DNA of 64,000 nucleotides from Gracilibacillus alcaliphilus (GCF_016909015.1 NZ_JAFBFA010000011.1:62001-126000); one strand, 5' to 3'. Shown: positions 26,609 through 35,335, numbered from the stretch's first letter. Translations and numbers: made by a program. Notes: a model not told the origin generated them from the letters alone.

Positions 26609-28261
26609 ATGAATGGTAAGAAGGGGTTTTTATCTATCTTGTTGGTCGCTGTGTTATTAATGATAACCGCTTGTGTTGGCGAAGAAGAGGATACGGCTGC
26701 TGATAGTGACGATGGTGTAACTTATCATTACTTTATTGGTGGATCAGGAAGAGATGTAAATACTAATGAGACGGTAATTGGAAAAATATTTGAAGAGGAA
26801 ACAGGTGTGAATTTTCAAGTGGAACACTTAGTAGGTGATCTTAATGAGCGAATTGGTGTCATGCTGGCAGGCGGTACCTATCCAGATGTAGTTGTAGCAG
26901 CAGGCACAGAAGACCAACTAGTTGATGCAGGTGCTTTTATTCCATTAAATGATTTATTAGAAGAGCATGGTCAGAATATTTTAGAAATGTATGGTGAATA
27001 CCTTGACCGATTTACGTATCCAGACGGGAATATATATTACATTCCATTTGGAGCAGAAATTAATGAATATCAACCAATGGCTAATATTGATCAAGGCGCA
27101 TTTTGGATTCGAAAAGGAGTGCTCAAGGAATATGGTTTTCCAGAGTTGACAACCATTGAAGAGTATTTCGACCTTATTAAACGTTATGCAGATGAGTATC
27201 CGGAAATCGATGGCATGAGGACAATTCCATTTACAGGAATTGGACATGATCAGGGGTTTTTTAGAATTTCGAATGCACCTAACCATTTAGCCGGTTTTCC
27301 AAATGATGGCGGCGTTATGGTTGATATGGAAACACATGAGGCAACCGTGTATGGAGACTCTGAATATGCCAAACGTTATTTGCGAATGTTAAATGAATTA
27401 AATGCAGAAGGTTATCTGGATCAAGAAATGTTTGTGATGAATGACGATGATTATTTGGCTAAGCTTTCATCGGGCAGTGTACTAGGATTCTTTGATTACG
27501 GCTGGGCCTTTGCTGATGCAAGAAATGCTCTTGAAGAAGCTGGAGAGCCAGATAATGAGTTTATGGCTTTGCCAATTGTGATGGATGAAGGAATAAAAGA
27601 TCAATATATTGATCCACCAGCATTTGTTCAAAATCGAGGAACAGGGATAACGGTCAATGCGGAAAATCCTGAGCGTATTGTTCAATATTGGGATAATATG
27701 ATCAAAGAAGAAAATCAGCGTCTCATTATGTGGGGAATAGAGGGTGAACATTATGAAGTGGATGATAATGGACGATTCTATCGAACACAAGAACAAATAG
27801 ACCTTGTACGTCCGCAAAAGTTCCAAGAGGAATTTGGCATGTCGGTATTTTCGTGGGATTGGCCAAGAATTAACGGAACATTCTCTGATGGAAATGCTAT
27901 TGAGCCAAGAAGACAACCTGAAGTGGCTTCCATGGAATATCGCGAATCAGATCATGAGTATTTAGAAGCATATGGAATTGAAACTTTTTCGGAATTATTC
28001 TCACTTCCGGATGAACGTCCATGGTATCCAGCTTGGAGTGCGAACGTAGCGCCTGGATCTGCAGTAGATATTTTCTCTGAAGAGTCTGATCAGGTATTAA
28101 AACGACATTATCCAAGAATTGTATTGTCCGATCCGGCTGATTTTGAGGCAGAATGGGAAGATTTTGTAGAGGCATACCGATCACTTAATGTGGAAGAATA
28201 TGAAGCATTTTTTACTAGAACGGTTGAAGAGCGTATAAATGGTAACTGGCAATTTGAGTAG
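26609..28261 (+). CDS. Extracellular sugar-binding lipoprotein, LplA-like
   Basis: The 550-residue protein has a lipoprotein signal ending LMITAC, with Cys22 as the lipid anchor, then an acidic linker and a long solute-binding domain (NERIGVMLAGGTYPDVVVA near residue 80). At over 500 residues it is of the LplA/YtcQ class, which feeds paired LplB/YtcP permeases rather than canonical CUT1 systems. With the xylanase downstream, the likely ligand is a xylo-oligosaccharide or aldouronate. That is context-based inference. Confidence 0.88.
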   Translation: MNGKKGFLSILLVAVLLMITACVGEEEDTAADSDDGVTYHYFIGGSGRDVNTNETVIGKIFEEETGVNFQVEHLVGDLNERIGVMLAGGTYPDVVVAAGTEDQLVDAGAFIPLNDLLEEHGQNILEMYGEYLDRFTYPDGNIYYIPFGAEINEYQPMANIDQGAFWIRKGVLKEYGFPELTTIEEYFDLIKRYADEYPEIDGMRTIPFTGIGHDQGFFRISNAPNHLAGFPNDGGVMVDMETHEATVYGDSEYAKRYLRMLNELNAEGYLDQEMFVMNDDDYLAKLSSGSVLGFFDYGWAFADARNALEEAGEPDNEFMALPIVMDEGIKDQYIDPPAFVQNRGTGITVNAENPERIVQYWDNMIKEENQRLIMWGIEGEHYEVDDNGRFYRTQEQIDLVRPQKFQEEFGMSVFSWDWPRINGTFSDGNAIEPRRQPEVASMEYRESDHEYLEAYGIETFSELFSLPDERPWYPAWSANVAPGSAVDIFSEESDQVLKRHYPRIVLSDPADFEAEWEDFVEAYRSLNVEEYEAFFTRTVEERINGNWQFE

Positions 28262-28372
28262 CGTCTGATCAGATGACTAGGTTATGGCAGCATTAAGTTG
28301 CCATAACCATCATTTATGACAGTGTAATCAGCATTTCTAGCATCATTCAAATATAGGTAAGGGGGGAAGCTT

Positions 28373-29359
28373 TTGTCACAATCAATGAACCCTGTAGAGG
28401 CAGAGAAAGAATATAAGGCTCGTAATAAATATAAAGCTAAAAGAGGCCTAAGGTATTTTTTTCGAAAATGCAAGGAACAAAAAGAATTACTATTTATGAG
28501 TGTACCATTTTTAATTTGGTTATTTATTTTTAAGTATATACCACTTGGCGGCTGGGTGATGGCTTTTCAAGATTTCAAACCAGCGAAGGGTTTTTTTGAG
28601 CAGGAATGGGCTGGGTTGGACAACTTCCGATTTTTGTTTGGAAATGAACGTTTTTTTGAAATTATGAGAAATACACTTGCAATGAGTATTATCAATCTTG
28701 TACTGGGTTTTGTAACAGCCATTGCATTAGCCATTCTATTAAATGAATTAAGGAATATTGCATTTAAACGAATTGTGCAGACAATTAGCTATATGCCGCA
28801 CTTCCTATCATGGGTTGTGGTAGCAGGTCTTGTATCAACAGCCTTAGCAATGGAAGATGGTATTGTTAATACAATCTTACTTCACTTAGGAATCATTGAC
28901 TCGCCAATTATGTGGCTGGGAGTAGCTCACTATTTTTGGGGGATTATTGGAGCCTCGGATGTTTGGAAGAGTGTTGGATGGAATTCTATTATCTATTTAG
29001 CAGCCATGACGATGATTAACCAAGAACAATATGAAGCTGCAGAGATTGATGGAGCCAAAAGGATACAAAGAATTCTGTACATTACCTTGCCAGGGATCAA
29101 ACCGGTTTTTGTTATTTTATTGATTATGAATATTGGTTACATTCTAGAATCTGGTTTTGAAGCTCAATACTTGTTAATGAATTCAATGAATATGGACTAT
29201 GCGGAAAATCTAGATATTTATGTTTTGAGATACGGTATATCCATGGCAGACTTCTCATTAGCTACAGCAGCCGGTATGTTTAAAACCATTATCAGTTTTA
29301 TTTTCCTGTTTGGGGCGAATAAAATAGCAGAAAAGCTTGGAGAAGCAAGATTATTTTAA
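28373..29359 (+). CDS. Sugar ABC transporter permease, LplB-like
   Basis: This 328-residue inner-membrane permease starts at a TTG with AAGGGGGG upstream. Basic residues 1-40 precede six membrane segments. The EAA loop, which contacts the ATPase, is visible as YEAAEIDGAKRIQRILYITLP at about residues 220-240. It pairs with the next gene. No ATPase gene lies in the island, so a shared MsmX-type ATPase elsewhere would be needed, as is known for such importers in Bacillus. Confidence 0.9.
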   Translation: MSQSMNPVEAEKEYKARNKYKAKRGLRYFFRKCKEQKELLFMSVPFLIWLFIFKYIPLGGWVMAFQDFKPAKGFFEQEWAGLDNFRFLFGNERFFEIMRNTLAMSIINLVLGFVTAIALAILLNELRNIAFKRIVQTISYMPHFLSWVVVAGLVSTALAMEDGIVNTILLHLGIIDSPIMWLGVAHYFWGIIGASDVWKSVGWNSIIYLAAMTMINQEQYEAAEIDGAKRIQRILYITLPGIKPVFVILLIMNIGYILESGFEAQYLLMNSMNMDYAENLDIYVLRYGISMADFSLATAAGMFKTIISFIFLFGANKIAEKLGEARLF

Positions 29360-29372
29360 AGGGGGGAGTGGA

Positions 29373-30293
29373 ATGGGTGTAATAAGAAAAATAGTTGGAA
29401 AACGAAGAGGTGTTGATGATTTAATCTTTGATACAATCAATGTTACCTTTATGTTATTATTGGTAGTTGTCATGTTATATCCTATGTTAAATACACTTGC
29501 GATTTCCTTAAATGAGGCTACTGATACAGTAAGAGGTGGACTGCATATTCTTCCACGTTCCTTTACCACCTACAATTACGCTCATGTTTTTAATGAAGCG
29601 CAAATTATTCAAGCAGGGATTATTTCTGTACTTAGAACAGTTGTTGGAACTGGGTTAGGAGTTTTCGCTTCGGCTATGGTTGCTTATACGATTTCGAGAC
29701 CGCATTTCTTTTTAAAAAAATTTATTACATTAGCCTTTGTATTAACAATGTATATGAATGCAGGATTAATACCAACGTACTTACTGAATCGTGAACTAGG
29801 ATTAATTGGTTCATTCTGGGTCTATATTATTCCTGGATTGATAGGTGTTTTTAATTTAATCGTCATTCGTTCCTTTATTGAAGGTTTACCTGAAACCATA
29901 TTTGAATCGGCTCGAATGGATGGAGCTGGAGAGTTTGTTCAATTCTTTCGTATTGCATTGCCGTTAGCTGTACCAGTGATTGCAACAGTTTCACTTTTTG
30001 TGGCTGTTGGTCAGTGGAACCAATGGTTTGATGTATTTATTTATAATTCCTCTATTCCAGAGTTAAGCACATTACAGTATGAGCTGATGAAAGTGTTACA
30101 AAGTACCAATACTTCTGGAGGAAGTGCAGCCGATTCTTTTTCACGATCTTTAGGCGGACAGGTAGAGGTCGTTACACCACAATCCATTCGTGCTGCTATG
30201 ACAGTCGTTGTGTCCATCCCTATCATCATGGTTTATCCATTCCTGCAAAAGTATTTCGTTAAAGGATTAACATTAGGTGGGGTAAAAGGCTGA
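29373..30293 (+). CDS. Sugar ABC transporter permease, LplC/YtcP-like
   Basis: The 306-residue partner permease starts at the ATG at 29373 (MGVIRKIVGK), directly after AAGGGGGGAG. An earlier in-frame start at 29337 would overlap the previous gene and lacks a ribosome site. Six membrane segments surround the EAA loop (FESARMDGAGEFVQFFRIAL). It ends with GLTLGGVKG, which is typical of this family. The gene lies 13 bases after the LplB-like permease. Confidence 0.9.
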   Translation: MGVIRKIVGKRRGVDDLIFDTINVTFMLLLVVVMLYPMLNTLAISLNEATDTVRGGLHILPRSFTTYNYAHVFNEAQIIQAGIISVLRTVVGTGLGVFASAMVAYTISRPHFFLKKFITLAFVLTMYMNAGLIPTYLLNRELGLIGSFWVYIIPGLIGVFNLIVIRSFIEGLPETIFESARMDGAGEFVQFFRIALPLAVPVIATVSLFVAVGQWNQWFDVFIYNSSIPELSTLQYELMKVLQSTNTSGGSAADSFSRSLGGQVEVVTPQSIRAAMTVVVSIPIIMVYPFLQKYFVKGLTLGGVKG

Positions 30294-30435
30294 AAGGTGG
30301 TTCATTATCACACTCTAAAAGAAGCAATATACAGTTGGCAGTTAATCTTTCATCGTATATGTTGAAATTTGATAAATGATTTAATACCAGTTTGTTCATA
30401 TCTCAATCCAAATGCTTGAAAAGGTGGTTTAAAAA

Positions 30436-31416
30436 ATGAAAACACTTAAAGAGCGATTCAAGCAACAATTTTTAATAGGAGCAGCAGTAAATGGAAATAT
30501 CATGAAAGAGAATCAAGATTTGTTGAAAATGCATTATAATTCTATAACCGCAGAGAATGAAATGAAATTTGAGGAAATTTGTCCAGAGCCAGGTCTTTAT
30601 AACTTTGAGCTTCCAGATCAGTTTTTAGCTTTTGCAGAAGAGCACGGTATAGGGATGCGAGGTCATACACTTGTATGGCATAATCAAACACCAGCTTGGT
30701 TTTTTATGGATGATGAAGGAAATGACGTTAGCAGGGAGGAGTTATTAAAGCGTCTTCATTCCCATATAAATACAGTAGTGAAGCGTTATAGAGGGCGTGT
30801 GTATGCATGGGATGTAGTTAATGAGGCTGTATCGGACCATGGTGAAGAGGTATATCGTCCGTCAAAATGGACGGAAATTATTGGTGAGGATTTTCTGGAT
30901 TATGCATTTCAATATGCCCATGAGGCAGATCCAAATGCTTTACTTTTTTATAATGATTATAATGAAACGAATCCAGTCAAACGGGAAAAGATCTATCGTC
31001 TAGTTAAAGGGATGCTGGCACGTAATGTACCAATCCATGGTATTGGTTTACAGGCTCATTGGAGTCTGTATCATCCGGCTTACGAAGAAATCGAAGAGGC
31101 ATTGAAGCGTTATAGTGAGCTTGGATTAACATTACATATTACGGAAATGGATGTTTCTGTTTATGCATTTGATGATAAGCGGACTGATCTGGTTAAACCT
31201 ACAGAAGAAATGCTCCATTTGCAAGCAGAACGCTATGAACATTTCTTTAAGTTATTTGAAGCGTATGCTGAGAATATTTCGGCGGTAACCTTTTGGGGTG
31301 TTACTGATAATTACACATGGCTAAACAATTTTCCAGTAAAAGGGCGAAAAAATTGGCCGTTTTTGTTTGATGCCAATGCTGTACCTAAGCCGGCATTTTA
31401 TCGTGTTATCAAATAA
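30436..31416 (+). CDS. Intracellular endo-1,4-beta-xylanase, GH10
   Basis: This 326-residue glycoside hydrolase family 10 enzyme has the acid/base Glu130 in WDVVNEAV and the nucleophile Glu237 in LHITEMDV. Substrate-site motifs TAENEMKFE, GHTLVWHNQTP and FWGVTDNYTWL also occur. There is no signal peptide, so it should act in the cytoplasm on imported oligosaccharides, as XynA2-type enzymes of aldouronate clusters do. It lies 142 bases after the permeases. The alpha-glucuronidase and beta-xylosidase genes that often accompany it are not in the island. Confidence 0.95.
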   Translation: MKTLKERFKQQFLIGAAVNGNIMKENQDLLKMHYNSITAENEMKFEEICPEPGLYNFELPDQFLAFAEEHGIGMRGHTLVWHNQTPAWFFMDDEGNDVSREELLKRLHSHINTVVKRYRGRVYAWDVVNEAVSDHGEEVYRPSKWTEIIGEDFLDYAFQYAHEADPNALLFYNDYNETNPVKREKIYRLVKGMLARNVPIHGIGLQAHWSLYHPAYEEIEEALKRYSELGLTLHITEMDVSVYAFDDKRTDLVKPTEEMLHLQAERYEHFFKLFEAYAENISAVTFWGVTDNYTWLNNFPVKGRKNWPFLFDANAVPKPAFYRVIK

Positions 31417-31443
31417 ATAAAATCCTTCTCGCAGTTAGTTTGG

Positions 31444-31625
31444 CCATGGTTTAACAGACCTAACCGAGCTATTGGCAGTTCTGTTACTTGAACGGAGATA
31501 ATTTGTCAGAATATACGGGAGTTCGAACAGAATTGAAATAGCAGAGCTAAAGGAATCTAAGGTATATCTATATCACCTTTTGACGGTAAATACCTTAGAT
31601 TTTTTGCTGTTATCAATTGTTGGAT
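31444..31625 (+). repeat. Direct repeat B: decayed copy of exporter gene end and terminator
   Basis: This stretch aligns with 21274-21485. It still reads GHGLTDLT-LLAVLLLERR-stop, like the end of the LnrN-like permease but 13 codons shorter, and keeps the terminator stem. It is not attached to any upstream permease gene, as the xylanase gene precedes it. Confidence 0.8.
31554..31606 (+). terminator. Terminator after the xylanase gene (copy of the one at 21423)
   Basis: AATCTAAGGTA pairs with TACCTTAGATT, and TTTT follows. It is the counterpart of the exporter operon terminator carried in the direct repeat, and now ends the xylanase transcript. Confidence 0.75.
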
Positions 31626-31640
31626 GGACAGTATTTGTAT

Positions 31641-32207
31641 TTATGCCTGTTTACCGTTTAAACCCGAAATAATATAAGGAATAGCAGAGTGAATAAACGC
31701 TTCTGGGGTTATCTTCTCACTATTTCTGCTCCATTCTACAGAAGCTCCATAAATGCCCCAGCTTAATATGGCAGCCATCACCTCTAGTCCTTGTTTCTCT
31801 TGTGACGGATGTTGATTAGATAGTAGTTTATAGAAAATAACTTCAAGTTGTTCTCTGATAATACGGGCAATGGTATCCTCATATCCTCTGTGACAACGGT
31901 TGGATAAGGACTGTTGAAAGGTAGTAATCGCAAGAAGTAGAGAGGTGATCGTTTCCTCATCTACTATTTTTGCTTGATAATCATCACCATCCAACTTGAT
32001 GAGCAGTACTTCTGATAAGGATTTTTCTAATAAATCGTAGATATCTTCAAAATGATAATAAAAAGTAGCGCGGTTAATCATAGCTTCGGTTGTAATATCT
32101 TTTATCGTAATATCTTTAAATTCTTTTTTTTCAGAGAGTTGGATAAAAGAATCCATAATTAATTTGCGAGTGCGCAGAACTCGAGGGTCTGTTTTTGATC
32201 GCGTCAT
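31641..32207 (-). CDS. TetR/AcrR family transcriptional regulator
   Basis: The 188-residue repressor has the N-terminal helix-turn-helix IKDITTEAMINRATFYYHF, and a helical ligand-binding domain fills the rest. I start it at the ATG at 32207 (MTRSKTDPRVL) because AGGAGGG lies six bases upstream. A start at 32258 is open but unsupported. It is divergent from the DsbA-like/YdhR gene pair and probably controls it through the inverted repeat at 32297. Confidence 0.88.
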   Translation of the reverse strand: MTRSKTDPRVLRTRKLIMDSFIQLSEKKEFKDITIKDITTEAMINRATFYYHFEDIYDLLEKSLSEVLLIKLDGDDYQAKIVDEETITSLLLAITTFQQSLSNRCHRGYEDTIARIIREQLEVIFYKLLSNQHPSQEKQGLEVMAAILSWGIYGASVEWSRNSEKITPEAFIHSAIPYIISGLNGKQA

Positions 32208-32296
32208 GCTAATCCCTCCTACTTTTTCAACAGATTTAGATATGTGTTGTATAAGCAACGAATCAACTAAATTATTGGTGTTTTCTACTTTTATTA

Positions 32297-32321
32297 TGCC
32301 TTAAAATTTGATTATAAGGCA
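32297..32321. promoter_or_regulatory. Inverted repeat in the tetR/dsbA-like divergent promoter, candidate operator
   Basis: TGCCTTA (32297-32303) and TAAGGCA (32315-32321) form perfect 7-bp arms around an 11-bp spacer. A direct repeat, TTGATTATAAGG / TTGATGATAAGG (32308 and 32337), overlaps it. The position between divergent genes fits a TetR-type operator. Confidence 0.45.
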
Positions 32322-32370
32322 ACTAAAAAAGAAAACTTGATGATAAGGATACAGGAATGGAGGAAGTAAA

Positions 32371-33297
32371 TTGAGTAATAATAATATGATTTGTGATTTG
32401 GAGACAGGCCTATGTGGGCCGGGAGAATCAGAGGGGATCGAATGGATTGACTTAAATCAGCCAGAGAAGAAGGTTACGCTCTATTATGTAACAGACCCGA
32501 TTTGTTCTCATTGCTGGGCAGTAGAGCCGGTTCTGCGTCGTTTTATCGAACAGTATGGTGATTATTTCCGTTTTCAGCCGGTTGTGGGGGGATTATTAGA
32601 AAAATGGCATGATGGCCCCATTGATCCGACAAATGGAATTTATAAACCTGCTGATGTGGTAGGTCATTGGAGAGAAGTTGGCAGTCATTCCAGGATGCCG
32701 ATTGATGGATCATTAATGGTTGATAATCCTGTCCAATCCTCTTATCCGCCTTCACGTGTATTTAAAATTGTCCAGAAGAATCATTCAGAGGCATTGGCAT
32801 TGGAATATTTACGTCGTGCAAGAGAGACGCTGTTTGTTTTTAATCAAAATATTGCTGAAAAAGTCATTATGATTGATATCGTAAATCAACTTGGATTGGA
32901 TGGCGAAGCAGTGATCAAGGAAGCAGAAACACCGTTAGGACAGCAATTGCTGCATGAAGATTTTGAATTGGTAAGGAGTTTAGGAGTAAGAGGTTTCCCA
33001 ACCATTGTTATGGTTAATGAGGAAAATAAGGGAGTAAAAATTGTAGGCGGCCGCCCGCTTGAATATTATGTCAATGGTCTCAAACAGGTAGTGGACACCG
33101 AAACAGTGAACGCGAAACAGCAGCCGCAGCTTGCTGATTTATTAAAGCGAGAAAAACTGTTATTTTCCAAAGAAATTGAAGTGATGTATGATCTGGAGCC
33201 AGCCGCTATGCATGCATTTATAGAGAAAGAACTTTCGGCGGATCAGTACCAAGCAAACGAAATATTGGGAGAACATTATTTCGTAACGACAAAATAG
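32371..33297 (+). CDS. DsbA family (thioredoxin-fold) protein
   Basis: This 308-residue protein starts at a TTG with GGAGG upstream. The thioredoxin-fold motif CSHC lies at about residue 50 (TDPICSHCWAVEP), and the cis-proline appears later in RGFPTIVMV. An extra N-terminal pair, CDLETGLC, is present. There is no signal peptide, so it is probably cytoplasmic, like DsbA-related isomerases or SpxH-type adaptors. The C-terminal 90 residues carry no motif that I know. It is followed after 15 bases by a YdhR-type monooxygenase, which suggests a redox or electrophile-stress role. Confidence 0.8.
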   Translation: MSNNNMICDLETGLCGPGESEGIEWIDLNQPEKKVTLYYVTDPICSHCWAVEPVLRRFIEQYGDYFRFQPVVGGLLEKWHDGPIDPTNGIYKPADVVGHWREVGSHSRMPIDGSLMVDNPVQSSYPPSRVFKIVQKNHSEALALEYLRRARETLFVFNQNIAEKVIMIDIVNQLGLDGEAVIKEAETPLGQQLLHEDFELVRSLGVRGFPTIVMVNEENKGVKIVGGRPLEYYVNGLKQVVDTETVNAKQQPQLADLLKREKLLFSKEIEVMYDLEPAAMHAFIEKELSADQYQANEILGEHYFVTTK

Positions 33298-33312
33298 GTA
33301 AGGAGAATGGAT

Positions 33313-33618
33313 ATGGCTTATGTATTACAAATCGATTTTTCAATGAATGGACCGTTTGGTGATGAAATGGCGGCGGAATTCGCTGATTTAGCAAAAAGCA
33401 TTAATGAAGAACCAGGATTTCTGTGGAAAGTATGGACAGAAAATCCGGAAACAAAAGAAGCAGGTGGCATTTATTTATTTGAATCGAAGGAAACAGCGGC
33501 ACATTACCTAGAGATGCATACTAAGCGTTTAGCTGGTTTTGGAATCACGGACAGCAATGCCAAAATTTTTGCGGTTAACTTGCCTCTTACGGCCATCACG
33601 AAAGGGCCAATACAGTAG
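33313..33618 (+). CDS. YdhR-family putative monooxygenase
   Basis: The 101-residue protein has the dimeric ferredoxin-like fold of YdhR. Family features NGPFGDEMAAE, EEPGFLWKVWTE and EAGGIYLFES occur in order. I start it at the second ATG (33313), seven bases after AAGGAG, which gives the family's usual 101 residues. A start at 33307 adds two residues. It is the last gene of the short operon controlled by the divergent TetR. The substrate is unknown. Confidence 0.88.
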   Translation: MAYVLQIDFSMNGPFGDEMAAEFADLAKSINEEPGFLWKVWTENPETKEAGGIYLFESKETAAHYLEMHTKRLAGFGITDSNAKIFAVNLPLTAITKGPIQ

Positions 33619-33666
33619 TCGTTAGCAGGTGACATGTTAGATTATCTTACAAACCAACCTACAAAA

Positions 33667-33705
33667 AGCTGTTGCACAATGTAACATGTACATTGTGCAA
33701 CAGCT
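33667..33705. terminator. Bidirectional terminator between ydhR-like gene and gdhA
   Basis: A perfect 17-bp stem, AGCTGTTGCACAATGTA (33667-33683) with its complement (33689-33705), lies between two convergent genes with a T-run on the gdhA side. The same GCTGTTGCACAATG core recurs in hairpins at 53191 and, reversed, at 53670. Confidence 0.88.
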
Positions 33706-33726
33706 CCTTTGGTTGGATTTATATCA

Positions 33727-35079
33727 TTAAATAACGCCTTGAGCGATCATAACATCTGCAACTTTACGGAAACCAGCGATGTTAGCACCTACTACTAGGT
33801 TGCCGGGGTGACCGTATTTTTCAGCGTTGTCAACACTGTTTTTGTAGATGTTGGCCATAATATTTTGAAGTTTTTCGTCTACTTCTTCGAAGGTCCATGC
33901 AAGACGTGCACTGTTTTGAGCCATTTCTAGAGCAGAAACGGCTACTCCTCCTGCATTAGCGGCCTTGGCCGGACCGAATAGTACGCCGTTGTCTAAGAAT
34001 ACATCGATCGCGTCTAAAGTTGACGGCATATTAGCTCCTTCGCCGACAGCTTTTACGCCATTAGATACTAATGTCTTGGCTGCTTCTTCGTTTAATTCAT
34101 TTTGTGTGGCGCAAGGTAAGGCAATATCACAAGGAATCGACCAGATTCCGCCGTCTTCTGTCTTGAATTCTGCCTCAGGGTGTTCATTTACATATTCTTT
34201 AATACGTTTGCGCTCTACTTCTTTAAGACGTTTCACTGTCTCTAGGTTAATACCATTTTTATCATAAATATAACCGTTGGAATCACTGCAAGCAACGACT
34301 TTGGCACCTAGTTCAGTGGCCTTTTCAATAGCATAGATAGACACGTTGCCTGATCCAGATACTACAACTGTTTTACCTTCAAAGCTGTCATTTTGGTCTT
34401 TAAGCATTTCATTCACGAAATACACTGTACCATAACCAGTAGCTTCTGTACGAGTTAAACTGCCGCCGAAATCAAGGCCTTTACCAGTTAATACACCTGC
34501 TTCGTAGCCACCGCGCATTTTCTTATATTGTCCGAATAAATAACCTATTTCACGAGCGCCTACACCGATATCCCCAGCTGGTACATCTGTGTCAGGGCCG
34601 ATATGTTTAGATAATTCGCTCATAAAGCTTTGGCAGAAACGCATAATTTCGTTGTCTGATTTTCCTTTAGGATCAAAATCAGAACCACCTTTACCGCCGC
34701 CAATAGGCTGACCGGTTAAAGAATTTTTGAAAATTTGTTCAAAACCTAAGAATTTAATAATACTTGCATTAACAGACGGGTGGAAACGAAGTCCACCTTT
34801 ATATGGTCCGATTGCGCTGTTAAATTGTACACGGAACCCACGGTTTACACGAACTTTTCCTTCATCATCTACCCAAGGAACGCGGAAAGAAATAATTCGT
34901 TCTGGTTCTACCATTCTTTCTAAGATATTATGTTCTATATAAACAGGATCTTGTTCAAAAATTGGTACTAAAGAGTCAAAAATCTCTTTTACTGCTTGAT
35001 GAAATTCTGTTTCGCCGGGATTACGTTTTTTAACTATTTCAAAGACGTCATTTACATATTGTTTTGCAGAAGTAGTCAT
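33727..35079 (-). CDS. gdhA: NADP-specific glutamate dehydrogenase
   Basis: This 450-residue enzyme makes glutamate from 2-oxoglutarate and ammonium. Its length is that of the hexameric NADP-type enzyme. The substrate site GGLRFHPSVN, the catalytic-lysine region PIGGGKGGSDFDPKGKS and the dinucleotide-binding SGSGNVSIYA are present. The ATG has GGGAGAG thirteen bases upstream. In a nitrogen-regulated bacillus it would work alongside or instead of glutamate synthase. A pair of direct repeats lies upstream (35213-35249). Confidence 0.95.
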   Translation of the reverse strand: MTTSAKQYVNDVFEIVKKRNPGETEFHQAVKEIFDSLVPIFEQDPVYIEHNILERMVEPERIISFRVPWVDDEGKVRVNRGFRVQFNSAIGPYKGGLRFHPSVNASIIKFLGFEQIFKNSLTGQPIGGGKGGSDFDPKGKSDNEIMRFCQSFMSELSKHIGPDTDVPAGDIGVGAREIGYLFGQYKKMRGGYEAGVLTGKGLDFGGSLTRTEATGYGTVYFVNEMLKDQNDSFEGKTVVVSGSGNVSIYAIEKATELGAKVVACSDSNGYIYDKNGINLETVKRLKEVERKRIKEYVNEHPEAEFKTEDGGIWSIPCDIALPCATQNELNEEAAKTLVSNGVKAVGEGANMPSTLDAIDVFLDNGVLFGPAKAANAGGVAVSALEMAQNSARLAWTFEEVDEKLQNIMANIYKNSVDNAEKYGHPGNLVVGANIAGFRKVADVMIAQGVI

Positions 35080-35121
35080 ATTATAATTGCTCTCTCCCTG
35101 TTGTATTATTTTTTGTTAGAA

Positions 35122-35170
35122 GTTGTTCAAAAAGTTCAATAAAAATGATATATCGAACTTTTTGAACACT
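35122..35170 (-). repeat. Minimal copy of the dispersed repeat (copy 3), acting as a terminator-like hairpin
   Basis: This element consists almost only of the two termini. TGTTCAAAAAGTTC pairs perfectly with GAACTTTTTGAACA around about 18 bases. It lies between the UMF1 transporter stop and the gdhA promoter, both on the minus strand, so it may end the transporter transcript. Confidence 0.75.
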
Positions 35171-35212
35171 CACTTATATATTAAGCATAAGCGTGACACC
35201 GAAAAATAAAGG

Positions 35213-35249
35213 TTGTCAGATTATCTTCAATTGTATTGTCAGATAATCT
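35213..35249 (-). promoter_or_regulatory. Direct repeats upstream of gdhA, candidate regulator site
   Basis: TTGTCAGATTATCT (35213-35226) recurs with one change as TTGTCAGATAATCT (35236-35249), 23 bases apart, about two helical turns. Each contains a near-palindrome AGATNATCT. It does not match the TnrA/GlnR consensus. A nitrogen or glutamate regulator is a guess from position. Confidence 0.45.
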
Positions 35250-35335
35250 CCGTTACTGCTAATTCTATAATATTCAATCGTTCTTAACAATGCTTATATT
35301 AGATACAATTAATCTCGTTATGAGATAAATGGGAA

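Noticed and set aside
31641..32207. TetR as repressor of the lnr-like exporter now separated from it by the island
   Set aside because: The divergent DsbA-like/YdhR genes and the inverted repeat between them give a closer and better-supported target.
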